Source: Neisseria sp. 83E34 (GTDB lineage Bacteria; Pseudomonadota; Gammaproteobacteria; Burkholderiales; Neisseriaceae). From it: a stretch of DNA of 64,000 nt. The stretch's first letter is position 1. Each line of letters begins with the position of its first letter. The position numbers and the translations under genes were made by a program. Under the pieces are notes generated by a model. It was not told the DNA's origin. It saw only the letters and a program-made list of their open reading frames with translations, and did not search any database. This document shows, piece by piece, positions 1-9,826 of the stretch. Location: assembly GCF_001308015.1 (NCBI RefSeq), contig NZ_LGYH01000009.1, forward strand, positions 1-64,000, read 5' to 3'.

Positions 1-35
1 CTATAAAAGTAATATCTAAAGAAATTACTTTAATC

Positions 36-41
36 TATAAT
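36..41 (+). promoter_or_regulatory. possible -10 box of the giant adhesin/protease gene
   Basis: A perfect TATAAT lies 51 bases before the ATG at 93 in a very AT-rich leader. I see no convincing -35 box at the right distance, and the bases just before the ATG give only a weak ribosome binding site, so this is tentative. Confidence 0.3.
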
Positions 42-92
42 TAAATTACATTAGCTTTAAATATTCAATTTACATACTAAAGAACTATTACT

Positions 93-3000
93 ATGACACA
101 TTACAAACTCAATATTACTCACAATGGACAAACTGAATCTATCACGCTTCCCTCAGACCAACCTCTTTCTTTGCCTGCTCAACCAGACACTGTTTATCAA
201 CTTCTCGATGAACAAGGCAATTTAATTGCCCAGCCAGAAGTACAATTCGTTAACGAAGATTTATGGGTACATCTCAACTCAAACACTAATGGCCTACCCG
301 ACCTAATCTTACAAAACTACCAAAATATCTACCCCGCGACCAACACCGGCCATTTGGGCGCACTCGGCGTCACATCGGCTGAAGCAGTTGCACCCGTAGC
401 AGAACAAATGGCCATTGGCGGCACGCTAACCAGTTTTCAGACAGGCCTAATCGGCTTGGGTGTTGCCGGAGCAACAATCGCAGGCCTTTCTATTGCCAAA
501 AGCAGCAAAGATTCAAATCCCAAAAAACAACCTGAAGTCAATCAGCCTGAAGTCAAACAACCTGAAGTCAAACAACCTGAAGTCAAACAACCTGAAGTCA
601 AACAACCTGAGGTCAAACAACCTGAGATCAAACAACCTGAGATCAAACAACCTGAGATCAAACAACCTGAGATCAAACAACCTGAGATCAAACAACCTGA
701 GATCAAACAACCTGAGATCAAACAACCTGAGATCAAACAACCTGAGATCAAACAACCTGAGATCAAACAACCTGAGATCAAACAACCTGAGATCAAACAA
801 CCTGAGATCAAACAACCTGAGATCAAACAACCTGAGATCAAACAACCTGAGATCAAACAACCTGAGATCAAACAACCTGAGGTCAAACAACCTGAGGTCA
901 ATCAACCTGAGGTTAAACAACCTGAGGTCAATCAGCCTGAGGTCAATCAGCCTGAGGTCAATCAGCCTGAGGTCAATCAGCCTGAGGTCAATCAGCCTGA
1001 GGTCAATCAGCCTGAGGTCAATCAGCCTGAGGTCAATCAGCCTGAGGTCAATCAGCCTGAGGTCAATCAGCCTGAGGTCAATCAGCCTGAGGTCAATCAG
1101 CCTGAGGTCAATCAGCCTGAGGTCAATCAGCCTGAGGTCAATCAGCCTGAGGTCAATCAGCCTGAGGTCAATCAGCCTGAGGTCAATCAGCCTGAAACAC
1201 AAGCGCCTATTTCTGCCACGGTCACAATCAATCCAATTGCACATCAGGATGTGATTAATGCCAAGTCCGCGAAAGGAAATATCTTGGTTTCCGGCAGCAT
1301 CAGCAGCAATCAAGATATTGCCAATGCCGATGTTGTGCTCTATTTAAACGGAAAAGCTTATCCTGCTATTGTGAATGCTTCTGCTTTTAGCGTAGAAATC
1401 AATGGCAAAGCGTTCGAAAATGCCAACATCATCAGTGCCGTTGCCACGGTGCACGACAACTCGGGCAATAGTACAAAAGCGATGTCTGAGCGCGCATACA
1501 GCTATGATGTAGAAGCACCTGAAGCATTAATCAGAATGAACAGGATGTCGGACAACAGCACCATCAACATTGCAACCAAAAAAGAAACATACACGCTTTC
1601 CGGCCCACTTAAAATTGGCGAAGACAGTGTTAAAGAAAACGTTACCGTAAAAATCAACGGACAATCTTATCCTGCCAAAATTAACGGCTTAACTTGGTCT
1701 TTAGAAACCACAGGTGAGGTACTTGCTTTCGCTGAGGGAGCCCAAAGCCTTCAAGTTATTCTGCAAACCGAAGATGCAGCAGGCAATATCAATACCGCCT
1801 CTATGCAATACGTTTATCTGGTAGATACTGTCATCGAGCAACCCGTTATCACTCTTAACCCTATTGCCGCAGACAACATCATCAACGCAGCCGAAGTCCA
1901 ATCCAATATTTTGGTTTCCGGCAGCGTAGAGCATGCCAATGAAGGCGATACAGTTACATTAACGGCCGGCACCTACCGATCCACGACAACCGTTCAAAAC
2001 GGCAAATTCAGCCTTGAAATCGAAGGTTCGGTATTGGCTGCGAGCGATAGTATCAGTGCACGCATTGAAATTTCAGATGATGTCGGAAATACCGCATCAG
2101 CCGTAACCACACAAAACTATACATTAGACACCGAAATCGACACACCTGTTATCACGTTTAACGCTATCGCGGAAGACAATATCATCAACTTGGCCGAATC
2201 CAAAACTGAGAACACCCTACTTTCCGGCACTGTAGAACATGCCAAAGAAAATGACGAAATCATTATCACAGTAGGCGAAGCGGTTTATAAGGGAGTGATT
2301 TCAAACGGGCAATTTGCCGTTGCTGTAAGCACTAAAACCTTGCTCAACCACGGCAAAGTGTCTGCAAGCGTTACCACAACCGATGAAGCGCTCAATAGTG
2401 CCACCGGCCACGCGGAACGTGCTTATACAATCGATACGGAATACACCCCGACCATCAGCCTGAATACAATTGCAGGCGATAATGTACTTAACATTGCCGA
2501 ATCTCAGAACACGGTTACCGTTACCGGCACCGTTACCGACGTTGCTGACGATGAAAACATCGTTGTCTCATGCGGCTGCGAGAGCTGCGGCAGTGTGAAA
2601 TGGATCGACATCCTTACTAAAGTGAAAAATGGCGGCTTCTCCGTTGATTTTGAAGGTTCTCAATTGTCGAAGAGCGGTTATACCCTGGTAAAAGCCAGCG
2701 TTACCTCACGAGATGCCGCAGGTAACACGGCTACGGTAGAATCCACCCGAAGCTATACTAAAGATTTAACAGCGCCTGAAGTAAACGTAAGCATTAATGA
2801 AATCGCCGGCGATGATGTGCTTACCAAAGCCAAACAAGCACAAGAACACCATTCCATCAGCGGAACGATTAACGGCTTGCAAAATGGCGAAACCGTTAAC
2901 CAAGTTATCGTGCAAGTTGGCAATCAGAGATACAACGCCGTCGTTGCCGGCAACACTTATTCTGCAGATATCCCCTCTTCAGAGCTGGCAGCCGCAACCC

Positions 3001-6000
3001 GCGTAGATGTATCCGCGACAGTAACCGATGCCGCAGGCAACAGCACTACGGCAGAAAACAACCGACCATATAAAGTGGGTAAAGCGGCACCGGTCATTAC
3101 ACTCGACATGGTTGCCGAAGATAATTTCATTAATAAAGCCGAATCCGATAACGGCAGCTTTACCCTATCCGGTTCGGTAGAAAACGTAGAAAACGGCACA
3201 GAGGTTACCCTTCAATCAGGTTTCAATGAATTAAAAGCGAATGTAGAAAACGGCACATTCAGCATTACCGCCGATCGCACATTCTTAGGCTTGGCAAATA
3301 ATGTGAACAACGTCGTGAAAACACTTGTCGCACGCATCAGTGTGCCGGACGATTACGGTGTAAACCAAACCTATACGGCCAGCCAAGACTACACTATCGA
3401 CTTAACTAACAACACCACCATTACCCTCCATTCTCTTACTGGGGACAATATTCTGAATGCAGCCGAAATGGAACAACCCTATGTTACCGTTAGCGGCAGC
3501 GTTACCGACGGTGCTCCGGGCAGTCTAGTTACGATCAAAATCGGCAAAGCAACTTATACAGCCGAAGTTCAAGCGGACGGATCATATAGCGTAGATGCGG
3601 AAATTGCACAGATAGCCCCAGGCGGCAGAGAAGGCAAATACGGCATCTCCGCCAGCGTAGAGCGCGTAGATGCCGCCGGCAATACCGGCAACGGAAATGC
3701 CACTTTTACCCGAACCTTTTCTGTTAATAAATCAGCACCAAACGGCCAAGTCGCATTCGACCCCATTACCGGTGATAATGTAATTAACCGAAGCGAAGCC
3801 GCCGAGCCGACTTTGCGTATTACCGGCAAAATTAAAGGCTTACAGGAAGGTGATGACGTTACATCAGTAACAATCAATGTCGGCAACAATGAATATACTG
3901 CAAAAACAACGGGTTCTTCATTTAATGTTGATATCCCTGCCGATATCCTGGCTGCTAACGACCGGGTCAGCGGCCGTGCAGAATTGAAAGATGCCGGCGG
4001 CTCCACATCATCCGCAGCAGAAGGCACGCAAAACTATACCTACCAAACTACTCCGCCCAGTGTCAACATTACTGTAGAGAGCATCAACGCAGGTAAGGCT
4101 TTGAATACCCGAAGCCTGTCTGAAAATGTTGTACTTACCGGCTCGCTGGTATTGGGCGATACCGTTGTGCGCGGTACGGAAAAAGTCACTATCCGCATCG
4201 ACGGCACGGATTATGCCGCCCAAGTTTCAAATAACACTTGGACATTAACTTTGCCCGCCACAACTTTGGCAAAAACCGACGGCATCCATAACGTTACCGC
4301 CTCTGTCACTGCGGCCGACAAATATGGTAATGCGGCCAGTCATAACACGACCCACACTTATGAAGTAGATACTGTTGCCCCTGCACCTTCCATTACGCTT
4401 AACGCTCTGGCAAACGATAATGTGCTTGAGCAAGATGCTCAAGATAGAGTGGTACTGGCAGGTCGAGTAGACGGTAATTTCAAAGAAAACGACACTGTTG
4501 TAATAACTGTAAACGGCATTCAAGAAAAAACCACTGTTGACAGCAGCGGCGTATTCAGTATCACGGTAGACGCTGCTCAATTAACCGGTGCCGAGAAACC
4601 TGTTATCACTGCTGCCATCACAACCGCAGACAACGCGGGCAACAGTGCTTCTGCGCAAACCGCGTTGACATACAGCGTGAAAAAAGGCGATATCGACATT
4701 AAATTGAATCTGATTACCGGCGATGATTTGATTAATGTAACCGAAGCGAAACAAGACATTACCATTTCCGGGTCGGTTTCTGGTTCCGCTGCTGAAGAAA
4801 ACCAAACAGTCGAGTTATTAATTAATGGGGAAACCATCCGAGCTCAAGTTCAAAATAATTTAACTTTCAGCACTACCGTTGCCGCTGAAAAATTGATTGC
4901 CAACCCCGGCCATATTATTAAGGCAAGCATCTCAAATGGAGCTGATGCTAGCGCTAAAACTTCGCGTAGCTATGAAGTCGCGCCAGAAGCCGCTGCATCG
5001 ATTAATATCACAGGCATTGATGCCGATTTCAATATAGATGTGGCCCAAGCATTCTCTAATACCCGGATTGGCGGCGTGATTGAGCTTGAAGGTGCGTTTG
5101 CAAAAGGTATGAATAAGGAACGCATTCGCCAGATTACTGTAAATATCGGTGATAAAACATACACCGCAGGCGTAAAAGAAGACCGCAGCTTTTTCTTGGA
5201 TATCCCCACCAAAGATCTTGCAAAACTCAACGGTAAAGCACTCAACTTCAAAGTAGAGGCTGACCCGCAACTATTTAATGTGGAGCAAACCGGCAACAAC
5301 ACTTACCGCATTAGCAATTTGGCACGTTTTGAACCGGTGAGGGTAAAAGAAATCAAGTTTGATAGCCCTTATATCAATAAAGATCCTGAAAATAATAGCT
5401 ATGTGGTATCCGGTGCAAAAGATTCGGCAGTCATCATCAATGGTACGGTTGGCGGTACAGCCAAATCCGGTGACACTGTAACGCTGGAAGTGGGCGGCAA
5501 AGTTTATCAAACCGAAGTGGATTCAAACGGTAAAAACTTTTCAGTCGAAGTATTGGCCTCCGATTTAGCTGCCGATAAAGACCGCACCGTAAAAGCTGTT
5601 TTAAATACGAACGATTCATCCGGAAAAGCCATCAGTGTTAGCGATAGCGAACACTATGCTGTATTAAATCAGGTGAGCGGCCAGCTTTCAGACAGGCATA
5701 CCAAACCTGCCTCTGTTAATAGCGACCACACGTCTCCCGGTTACAATTTCCCTTATTTCATCCAGAAAACAGGCAATATCAACGGTAAAAGCTACAATAT
5801 ACCACTGGGCGGCCAAAACGACGGCCCTACCGTGCTGAAATACCATTTCCTCACCTTAGATGAAATCAGCACTCTGCCTGAAAACCACAACCGCTATGTA
5901 GACAGAGCCACTATGACCAGCTACTCGACAGAGCTGCAGGAAATTGTGCGCAATGCCTATAAAGAAATCAGCGCCGTGACCAATATTGAATTTGTCGAAG

Positions 6001-7385
6001 TGGGAACCAAGGCTGAGGCCAACACCAACTATTACATGGGCAACCTCATGTCAGGCTTTGAGGGTGCATCGGCCATCGCCTACAACGGCGGGTTAATTGC
6101 TTGGAACAGCCGCCATAACTACATGAGCTGGGGTAAAGATTTTCTTCACTATACCGTGCTGCACGAAGTTACCCACACCTTGGGAATGATACATACGTCC
6201 GGCGGCTTCACAGGCGATTATGCAGTTGAAGAAAACAGTGAATTTTCCTTTATGTCTTACAACGCTTATGCCAATAACAACTTCTTTATCGGTAAAGGGC
6301 AACTGCGCACTTACGATTTGGCCTACCTGCACTACACCGCAGGTATGAATAAAACCGTGCGCACAGGCAACGATATCTATACATTCAAAAACTATAATAT
6401 GTATAGTCAAGATTCCGACCGCTATATCTGGGATGCAGGCGGCGTCGATACTTTCGATGCCTCTCAAGAAAAAGCCGGCGTAAACGTTAACCTCACCCCC
6501 GGTTCATGGATTTACGTTGGCGACAACTTATCCAAAACATTCAGCGTACAAAGTGCCGCTACCCACAATATGCGCAGCTACTTCAATTTGGGGCAAGATG
6601 CATCGATCACCGGCAACTCCGGAGCGAACGTTAAATTAAACACCTATACCGAAGGCCAAGCATTTATCGGATACGGTACGCAAATCGAAAACCTGATTGG
6701 TTCCCAACATAATGATGTTTTAACCGGCAATAGTGCCGACAACAATATCTATGGCGGTGCAGGTAACGATACCATCCGCGGCGGTGCAGGTAACGATTAC
6801 CTTGATGGTGGCGAAGGCGAAGACACCCTAATCGGTGGCGAGGGCAACGACAGCTACGTTATCGACAATGCGTCAGACACCATCCAAGAAGCGCAAAATC
6901 AAGGCGAAGACCATGTATACAGCAGCATCACCTATACCTTGGGCGAACACCTTGAAAACCTGACCTTGATCGGTAGCAACAGCATCAACGGAACAGGTAA
7001 CGCACAAGCCAACATCTTGCGCGGCAACGGATCGGATAACGAGCTCAACGGCATGGAGGGTGACGACCGCATCATTGGCGGAGGCGGCAACGATACCCTC
7101 ACCGGCGGTGAAGGTAATGATACATTCGTGTTCGATACCGCTTTAGACGGCAGCGTAACCACCATCAAGGACTTCCTGCAAGGCGATGACACCATCGAAT
7201 TGTCGTCTGCCATCTTTGGCGACCTTAAAACCACCTTGTCGGAATTTAGCGATTACATCAGCTATCAATCCCAAACCGGTTATCTGTATTACGATAGCGA
7301 TGGCAAGGGCAAGGCTGATGCCATCCACTTTGCAACACTTAGTCCGGACTTAACAATTAACGAAAGCCATTTCGATATTGTGTAA
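93..7385 (+). CDS. giant secreted RTX adhesin with Ig-like repeats and a metzincin zinc protease domain
   Basis: 2430 residues, in order: a BapA-like prefix domain (about 1-110); a hydrophobic Gly/Ala stretch (about 113-135); 44 pentapeptide repeats (147-366); about 14 Ig-like repeats of 95-120 residues (about 370-1860), each opening with a motif like LNPIAADNIINAAE; a peptidase domain (about 1870-2155); and RTX blocks (2221-2255 and 2320-2343) with GGxGND units. The protease carries the metzincin zinc signature HEVTHTLGMIH (H2024, E2025, H2028, H2034) and a Met-turn FMSYN at M2054, as in serralysin (M10) enzymes. RTX repeats and the absence of a Sec signal imply type I secretion; no type I system is in the window. 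The only cysteines I found are C827, C829 and C832. A DUS at 5686-5699 encodes SDRH in the linker before the protease. Likely role: surface or biofilm adhesin with a proteolytic tip; substrate unknown. Confidence 0.88.
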   Translation: MTHYKLNITHNGQTESITLPSDQPLSLPAQPDTVYQLLDEQGNLIAQPEVQFVNEDLWVHLNSNTNGLPDLILQNYQNIYPATNTGHLGALGVTSAEAVAPVAEQMAIGGTLTSFQTGLIGLGVAGATIAGLSIAKSSKDSNPKKQPEVNQPEVKQPEVKQPEVKQPEVKQPEVKQPEIKQPEIKQPEIKQPEIKQPEIKQPEIKQPEIKQPEIKQPEIKQPEIKQPEIKQPEIKQPEIKQPEIKQPEIKQPEIKQPEIKQPEVKQPEVNQPEVKQPEVNQPEVNQPEVNQPEVNQPEVNQPEVNQPEVNQPEVNQPEVNQPEVNQPEVNQPEVNQPEVNQPEVNQPEVNQPEVNQPEVNQPEVNQPETQAPISATVTINPIAHQDVINAKSAKGNILVSGSISSNQDIANADVVLYLNGKAYPAIVNASAFSVEINGKAFENANIISAVATVHDNSGNSTKAMSERAYSYDVEAPEALIRMNRMSDNSTINIATKKETYTLSGPLKIGEDSVKENVTVKINGQSYPAKINGLTWSLETTGEVLAFAEGAQSLQVILQTEDAAGNINTASMQYVYLVDTVIEQPVITLNPIAADNIINAAEVQSNILVSGSVEHANEGDTVTLTAGTYRSTTTVQNGKFSLEIEGSVLAASDSISARIEISDDVGNTASAVTTQNYTLDTEIDTPVITFNAIAEDNIINLAESKTENTLLSGTVEHAKENDEIIITVGEAVYKGVISNGQFAVAVSTKTLLNHGKVSASVTTTDEALNSATGHAERAYTIDTEYTPTISLNTIAGDNVLNIAESQNTVTVTGTVTDVADDENIVVSCGCESCGSVKWIDILTKVKNGGFSVDFEGSQLSKSGYTLVKASVTSRDAAGNTATVESTRSYTKDLTAPEVNVSINEIAGDDVLTKAKQAQEHHSISGTINGLQNGETVNQVIVQVGNQRYNAVVAGNTYSADIPSSELAAATRVDVSATVTDAAGNSTTAENNRPYKVGKAAPVITLDMVAEDNFINKAESDNGSFTLSGSVENVENGTEVTLQSGFNELKANVENGTFSITADRTFLGLANNVNNVVKTLVARISVPDDYGVNQTYTASQDYTIDLTNNTTITLHSLTGDNILNAAEMEQPYVTVSGSVTDGAPGSLVTIKIGKATYTAEVQADGSYSVDAEIAQIAPGGREGKYGISASVERVDAAGNTGNGNATFTRTFSVNKSAPNGQVAFDPITGDNVINRSEAAEPTLRITGKIKGLQEGDDVTSVTINVGNNEYTAKTTGSSFNVDIPADILAANDRVSGRAELKDAGGSTSSAAEGTQNYTYQTTPPSVNITVESINAGKALNTRSLSENVVLTGSLVLGDTVVRGTEKVTIRIDGTDYAAQVSNNTWTLTLPATTLAKTDGIHNVTASVTAADKYGNAASHNTTHTYEVDTVAPAPSITLNALANDNVLEQDAQDRVVLAGRVDGNFKENDTVVITVNGIQEKTTVDSSGVFSITVDAAQLTGAEKPVITAAITTADNAGNSASAQTALTYSVKKGDIDIKLNLITGDDLINVTEAKQDITISGSVSGSAAEENQTVELLINGETIRAQVQNNLTFSTTVAAEKLIANPGHIIKASISNGADASAKTSRSYEVAPEAAASINITGIDADFNIDVAQAFSNTRIGGVIELEGAFAKGMNKERIRQITVNIGDKTYTAGVKEDRSFFLDIPTKDLAKLNGKALNFKVEADPQLFNVEQTGNNTYRISNLARFEPVRVKEIKFDSPYINKDPENNSYVVSGAKDSAVIINGTVGGTAKSGDTVTLEVGGKVYQTEVDSNGKNFSVEVLASDLAADKDRTVKAVLNTNDSSGKAISVSDSEHYAVLNQVSGQLSDRHTKPASVNSDHTSPGYNFPYFIQKTGNINGKSYNIPLGGQNDGPTVLKYHFLTLDEISTLPENHNRYVDRATMTSYSTELQEIVRNAYKEISAVTNIEFVEVGTKAEANTNYYMGNLMSGFEGASAIAYNGGLIAWNSRHNYMSWGKDFLHYTVLHEVTHTLGMIHTSGGFTGDYAVEENSEFSFMSYNAYANNNFFIGKGQLRTYDLAYLHYTAGMNKTVRTGNDIYTFKNYNMYSQDSDRYIWDAGGVDTFDASQEKAGVNVNLTPGSWIYVGDNLSKTFSVQSAATHNMRSYFNLGQDASITGNSGANVKLNTYTEGQAFIGYGTQIENLIGSQHNDVLTGNSADNNIYGGAGNDTIRGGAGNDYLDGGEGEDTLIGGEGNDSYVIDNASDTIQEAQNQGEDHVYSSITYTLGEHLENLTLIGSNSINGTGNAQANILRGNGSDNELNGMEGDDRIIGGGGNDTLTGGEGNDTFVFDTALDGSVTTIKDFLQGDDTIELSSAIFGDLKTTLSEFSDYISYQSQTGYLYYDSDGKGKADAIHFATLSPDLTINESHFDIV
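531..1190 (+). repeat. 44 tandem 15-bp units encoding PE(V/I)(K/N)Q
   Basis: Units start every 15 bases from 531 to 1176. By reading, 17 encode PEIKQ, 7 PEVKQ and 20 PEVNQ, grouped into a PEIKQ block (621-875) and a PEVNQ block (921-1190). The unit is a multiple of three, so copy changes alter stalk length, not frame. The array has no stop codons in several frames, which creates long spurious reading frames on both strands. Confidence 0.97.
5686..5699 (-). repeat. DNA uptake sequence inside the giant gene
   Basis: Exact TTTCAGACAGGCAT, read in frame as part of LSDRH in the linker before the protease domain. Confidence 0.85.
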
Positions 7386-7400
7386 GTAGGCTGCATCAAA

Positions 7401-7435
7401 AATGCCTGTCTGAAAGTTTCAGACAGGCATTGTTT
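7401..7435. terminator. inverted DUS pair, bidirectional terminator
   Basis: AATGCCTGTCTGAAA and its reverse complement are almost back to back, followed by GTTTTA on the plus strand and by a T run on the minus strand. It lies between the convergent ends of the giant gene and the ABC permease gene. Confidence 0.8.
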
Positions 7436-7465
7436 TATACAGGTCAATTTCTTTGACGCGCCCAA

Positions 7466-8716
7466 TCAAAACCGCACTTGCGTTCTCAACTGGCTGCGGT
7501 AAAGCAAAAGCGATATCGCGATGCACACCAGCGAAAACCCTGCCAGCAATTGCAGATACAAACCGATTCCGCTGATTCCGCTTTGCTTCAACAACAACTC
7601 CTGAAACGCTTTCAGCCCCCATGCCATCGGCGAAATCCATGTAAGCTGCTGCATAGTATCAGGCATCACATAATCCGGCACCATAATTCCGCCCAACCCG
7701 GCCATTAAGATAATGCCGCCACCGCCCAACACCACCGCATGCTCGGTGCTTTTCGCCAAAACGCTGATCAAAAGCGCATAACCCAAAGCGGCACCGCTTA
7801 CCGCTACCGACAACACCGCATAAGGCCACCACGCATTGCTCAGCACCAATGCCGGCGCACCTAACACCGGAAGCAGATAACGCCCGAGCAGCAGCATTCC
7901 GACAAACTGCAATTGGTTAATCAGGAAATAAGGCAGCAGCTTGGCGGCCACCAACACAGCGGCAGGCGCCTGCGCCAACCGCAGCCGCGTGATGGTATTG
8001 GTCTGCCGCTCCAATGCCATCACGTTAGACAAGGGAATCATAATAAAAAACATGCCGAAAATCAGCCAGGCAGGCACACTGTGCTGAACCGCATTCGGTT
8101 TTTCCACCGCACCGCTCTCAGTCAGATAAGTTTCGCTAAACAGGGTTTTCTTCAAATACGCGGCCACCGTATCGAATTGCTTACTGTTTTCCTCATTCAC
8201 CGATTTCTGAATCTTCCTCTTCACGGATTTAGGCAGATTTTTCGCCTCGATTTTCAAATCATCCAGCCCGTCAAAATAACTATTCAGCCGAACCTCCGTG
8301 TAATGCTGCTGCAATACGCCTTTCACAGCCGAAAGCCAAGAAGGGTCGATATCCGGCGGCACAATCAGCTGTAACACCTGCTCTTCATCCAATTTGCTGC
8401 CCGCCTGATTCGGATTCACCACCAACAATTGGTAACGCCCCTGATAAAGGCTGCTTTTTGCCTCATTCAACTGGTTTTCAGACAGGCTTACCAAATCTAC
8501 CTGCTCTTTACGCAACGCAGAAGCAAAGCTTTCATTCACAGGATTATCCGCCGCCCCCACTAGCGCAATCCGGCTGTCGATATGCGGATCTTCATCGCGG
8601 CTCAGGGCCAACGACATAATCAACATAAATACAATCGGCATCACAAATAACACGGCCAAACCATGCAAGTCATGCCGCAATAATTTCAATTCTTTAATTA
8701 ACGATGCGCCGATCAT
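7466..8716 (-). CDS. ABC-2 type transporter permease
   Basis: 416 residues. One N-terminal membrane segment (about 20-42) is followed by a large extracytoplasmic loop (about 45-215) and five or six further membrane segments, the usual ABC-2 permease plan (YhhJ/NatB type). It starts inside the stop of the ATPase gene (ATGA overlap, 8713-8716), so the two are translationally coupled as one exporter. The substrate cannot be told. A near-exact DUS at 8475-8489 encodes SLSEN in the loop. It is not a type I secretion ABC protein, so it is unlikely to export the neighbouring RTX protein. Confidence 0.82.
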   Translation of the reverse strand: MIGASLIKELKLLRHDLHGLAVLFVMPIVFMLIMSLALSRDEDPHIDSRIALVGAADNPVNESFASALRKEQVDLVSLSENQLNEAKSSLYQGRYQLLVVNPNQAGSKLDEEQVLQLIVPPDIDPSWLSAVKGVLQQHYTEVRLNSYFDGLDDLKIEAKNLPKSVKRKIQKSVNEENSKQFDTVAAYLKKTLFSETYLTESGAVEKPNAVQHSVPAWLIFGMFFIMIPLSNVMALERQTNTITRLRLAQAPAAVLVAAKLLPYFLINQLQFVGMLLLGRYLLPVLGAPALVLSNAWWPYAVLSVAVSGAALGYALLISVLAKSTEHAVVLGGGGIILMAGLGGIMVPDYVMPDTMQQLTWISPMAWGLKAFQELLLKQSGISGIGLYLQLLAGFSLVCIAISLLLYRSQLRTQVRF

Positions 8717-9609
8717 GCTGCTGTCCGCCTTAGAAAATCCAGATAAAAAGCCTCCAGCGAGCCGTAGCCTTGTTGGAAATAGCGGATTTCCACTCCTGAT
8801 TGCCGGAGCTGGCTATAAAGTTCGGCCGCCTGCTCGGCAGATGCAGCTGCTTCCCACATATTGCGTCCGATATTTTCCGCCTGCCATTGCTGCAATATTG
8901 CATCCCCCAGCGCAGGTTCCGTCATAAAGCGCACACTCGGCGCTTGAGTACGCAGCAAATCGGCCAAGCCGCCCTGATACACCAGTTTTCCTCTATCCAA
9001 CAAAGCGATATGGCTGCACAGCTGCTCAATTTCCGGCAAATAATGCGAGGTGTAAACCACAGTAATCCCTGAGCGGGTTAAATCCGCCACGCTCTCTAAA
9101 ATAAAACGGCGCGACTGCGGATCAATACCCACAGTAATTTCATCTAAAAAAACCAGCTGCGGCCGATTCACCAAACCAATCGCAAAATTCAGCCTTCGTT
9201 TCAGCCCGCCGGAAAGCTGTTTGGCAGCCCTATGCCGATAATCGGCCAGCCCTGCCTTATCCAGCAGAGATTGCAGATAAAGCTTATCTTTCACTCCATA
9301 GAGAGAAGCGAAAAACAATAAGTTATCCCATACGCTCAATTGCGGGTAAAAAGCAAAATCCTGCGGCACCAGGCCGATTTTCTGGCTCTCGGCGCGCGCA
9401 AGTCTGCCGATTTCAACACCGTCAAACAATACCTGCCCCTGCTGCACCTCCTGCAAGCCGGCCAAAAGCGACATCAGTGTTGTCTTGCCCGCCCCATTAT
9501 GGCCGAGCAAGCCCCAGCACTCTCCCGGCCTGATATCTAACGATACGTTCTGCAAGGCTGCCACATCCGTACCTTCATAGCGGTGGGATAAAGATTGAAT
9601 TTGAATCAT
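8713..9609 (-). CDS. ABC transporter ATP-binding protein
   Basis: 298 residues of a CcmA/NatA-type ATPase. Walker A GHNGAGKTT, signature LSGGLKRR, and Walker B LVFLDE followed by ITVGID, where most relatives have PTVGID. The C-terminal 80 residues match the usual extension of drug or polysaccharide exporters. First gene of a two-gene leftward operon with the permease. Substrate unknown. Confidence 0.85.
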   Translation of the reverse strand: MIQIQSLSHRYEGTDVAALQNVSLDIRPGECWGLLGHNGAGKTTLMSLLAGLQEVQQGQVLFDGVEIGRLARAESQKIGLVPQDFAFYPQLSVWDNLLFFASLYGVKDKLYLQSLLDKAGLADYRHRAAKQLSGGLKRRLNFAIGLVNRPQLVFLDEITVGIDPQSRRFILESVADLTRSGITVVYTSHYLPEIEQLCSHIALLDRGKLVYQGGLADLLRTQAPSVRFMTEPALGDAILQQWQAENIGRNMWEAAASAEQAAELYSQLRQSGVEIRYFQQGYGSLEAFYLDFLRRTAA

Positions 9610-9737
9610 TTTTTTCTTTCTCTGTAATCAGCAAGCAAAGTCAAAATATGATATTCATATTCAGACCGAACCTGAGATTAGTCAGCGAATGGGTTATTTC
9701 AATGAGTATAACCAAGAAGTATAGCCCAATCAGCAAC

Positions 9738-9772
9738 AATGCCTGTCTGAAAAACCTTTCAGACAGGCATTT
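9738..9772. repeat. inverted DUS pair between divergent genes
   Basis: AATGCCTGTCTGAAA, a short loop, then the reverse complement. It lies between the starts of the ABC ATPase gene and prmB, so it is not placed as a terminator of either. A TATAAT at 9790-9795 just after it could be the prmB -10 box. Confidence 0.75.
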
Positions 9773-9826
9773 GCCTTAACGACCTGTTGTATAATCCGCC
9801 CTAAATTCAATCACGAAAGTATCACC

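Noticed and set aside
531..1190. CRISPR-like regular repeat
   Set aside because: Units are contiguous 15-mers without spacers and lie in a coding frame.
460..1313. Long reading frames in other frames and on the minus strand across the pentapeptide array
   Set aside because: They arise from the stop-free 15-bp repeat and give low-complexity products such as repeated SNNLR or FDLRL; no start signals or family likeness.
7466..9609. ABC exporter as the type I secretion system for the giant RTX protein
   Set aside because: The permease and ATPase are separate ABC-2 type proteins; type I systems have a fused ABC protein plus membrane fusion and outer membrane partners, none of which are here.
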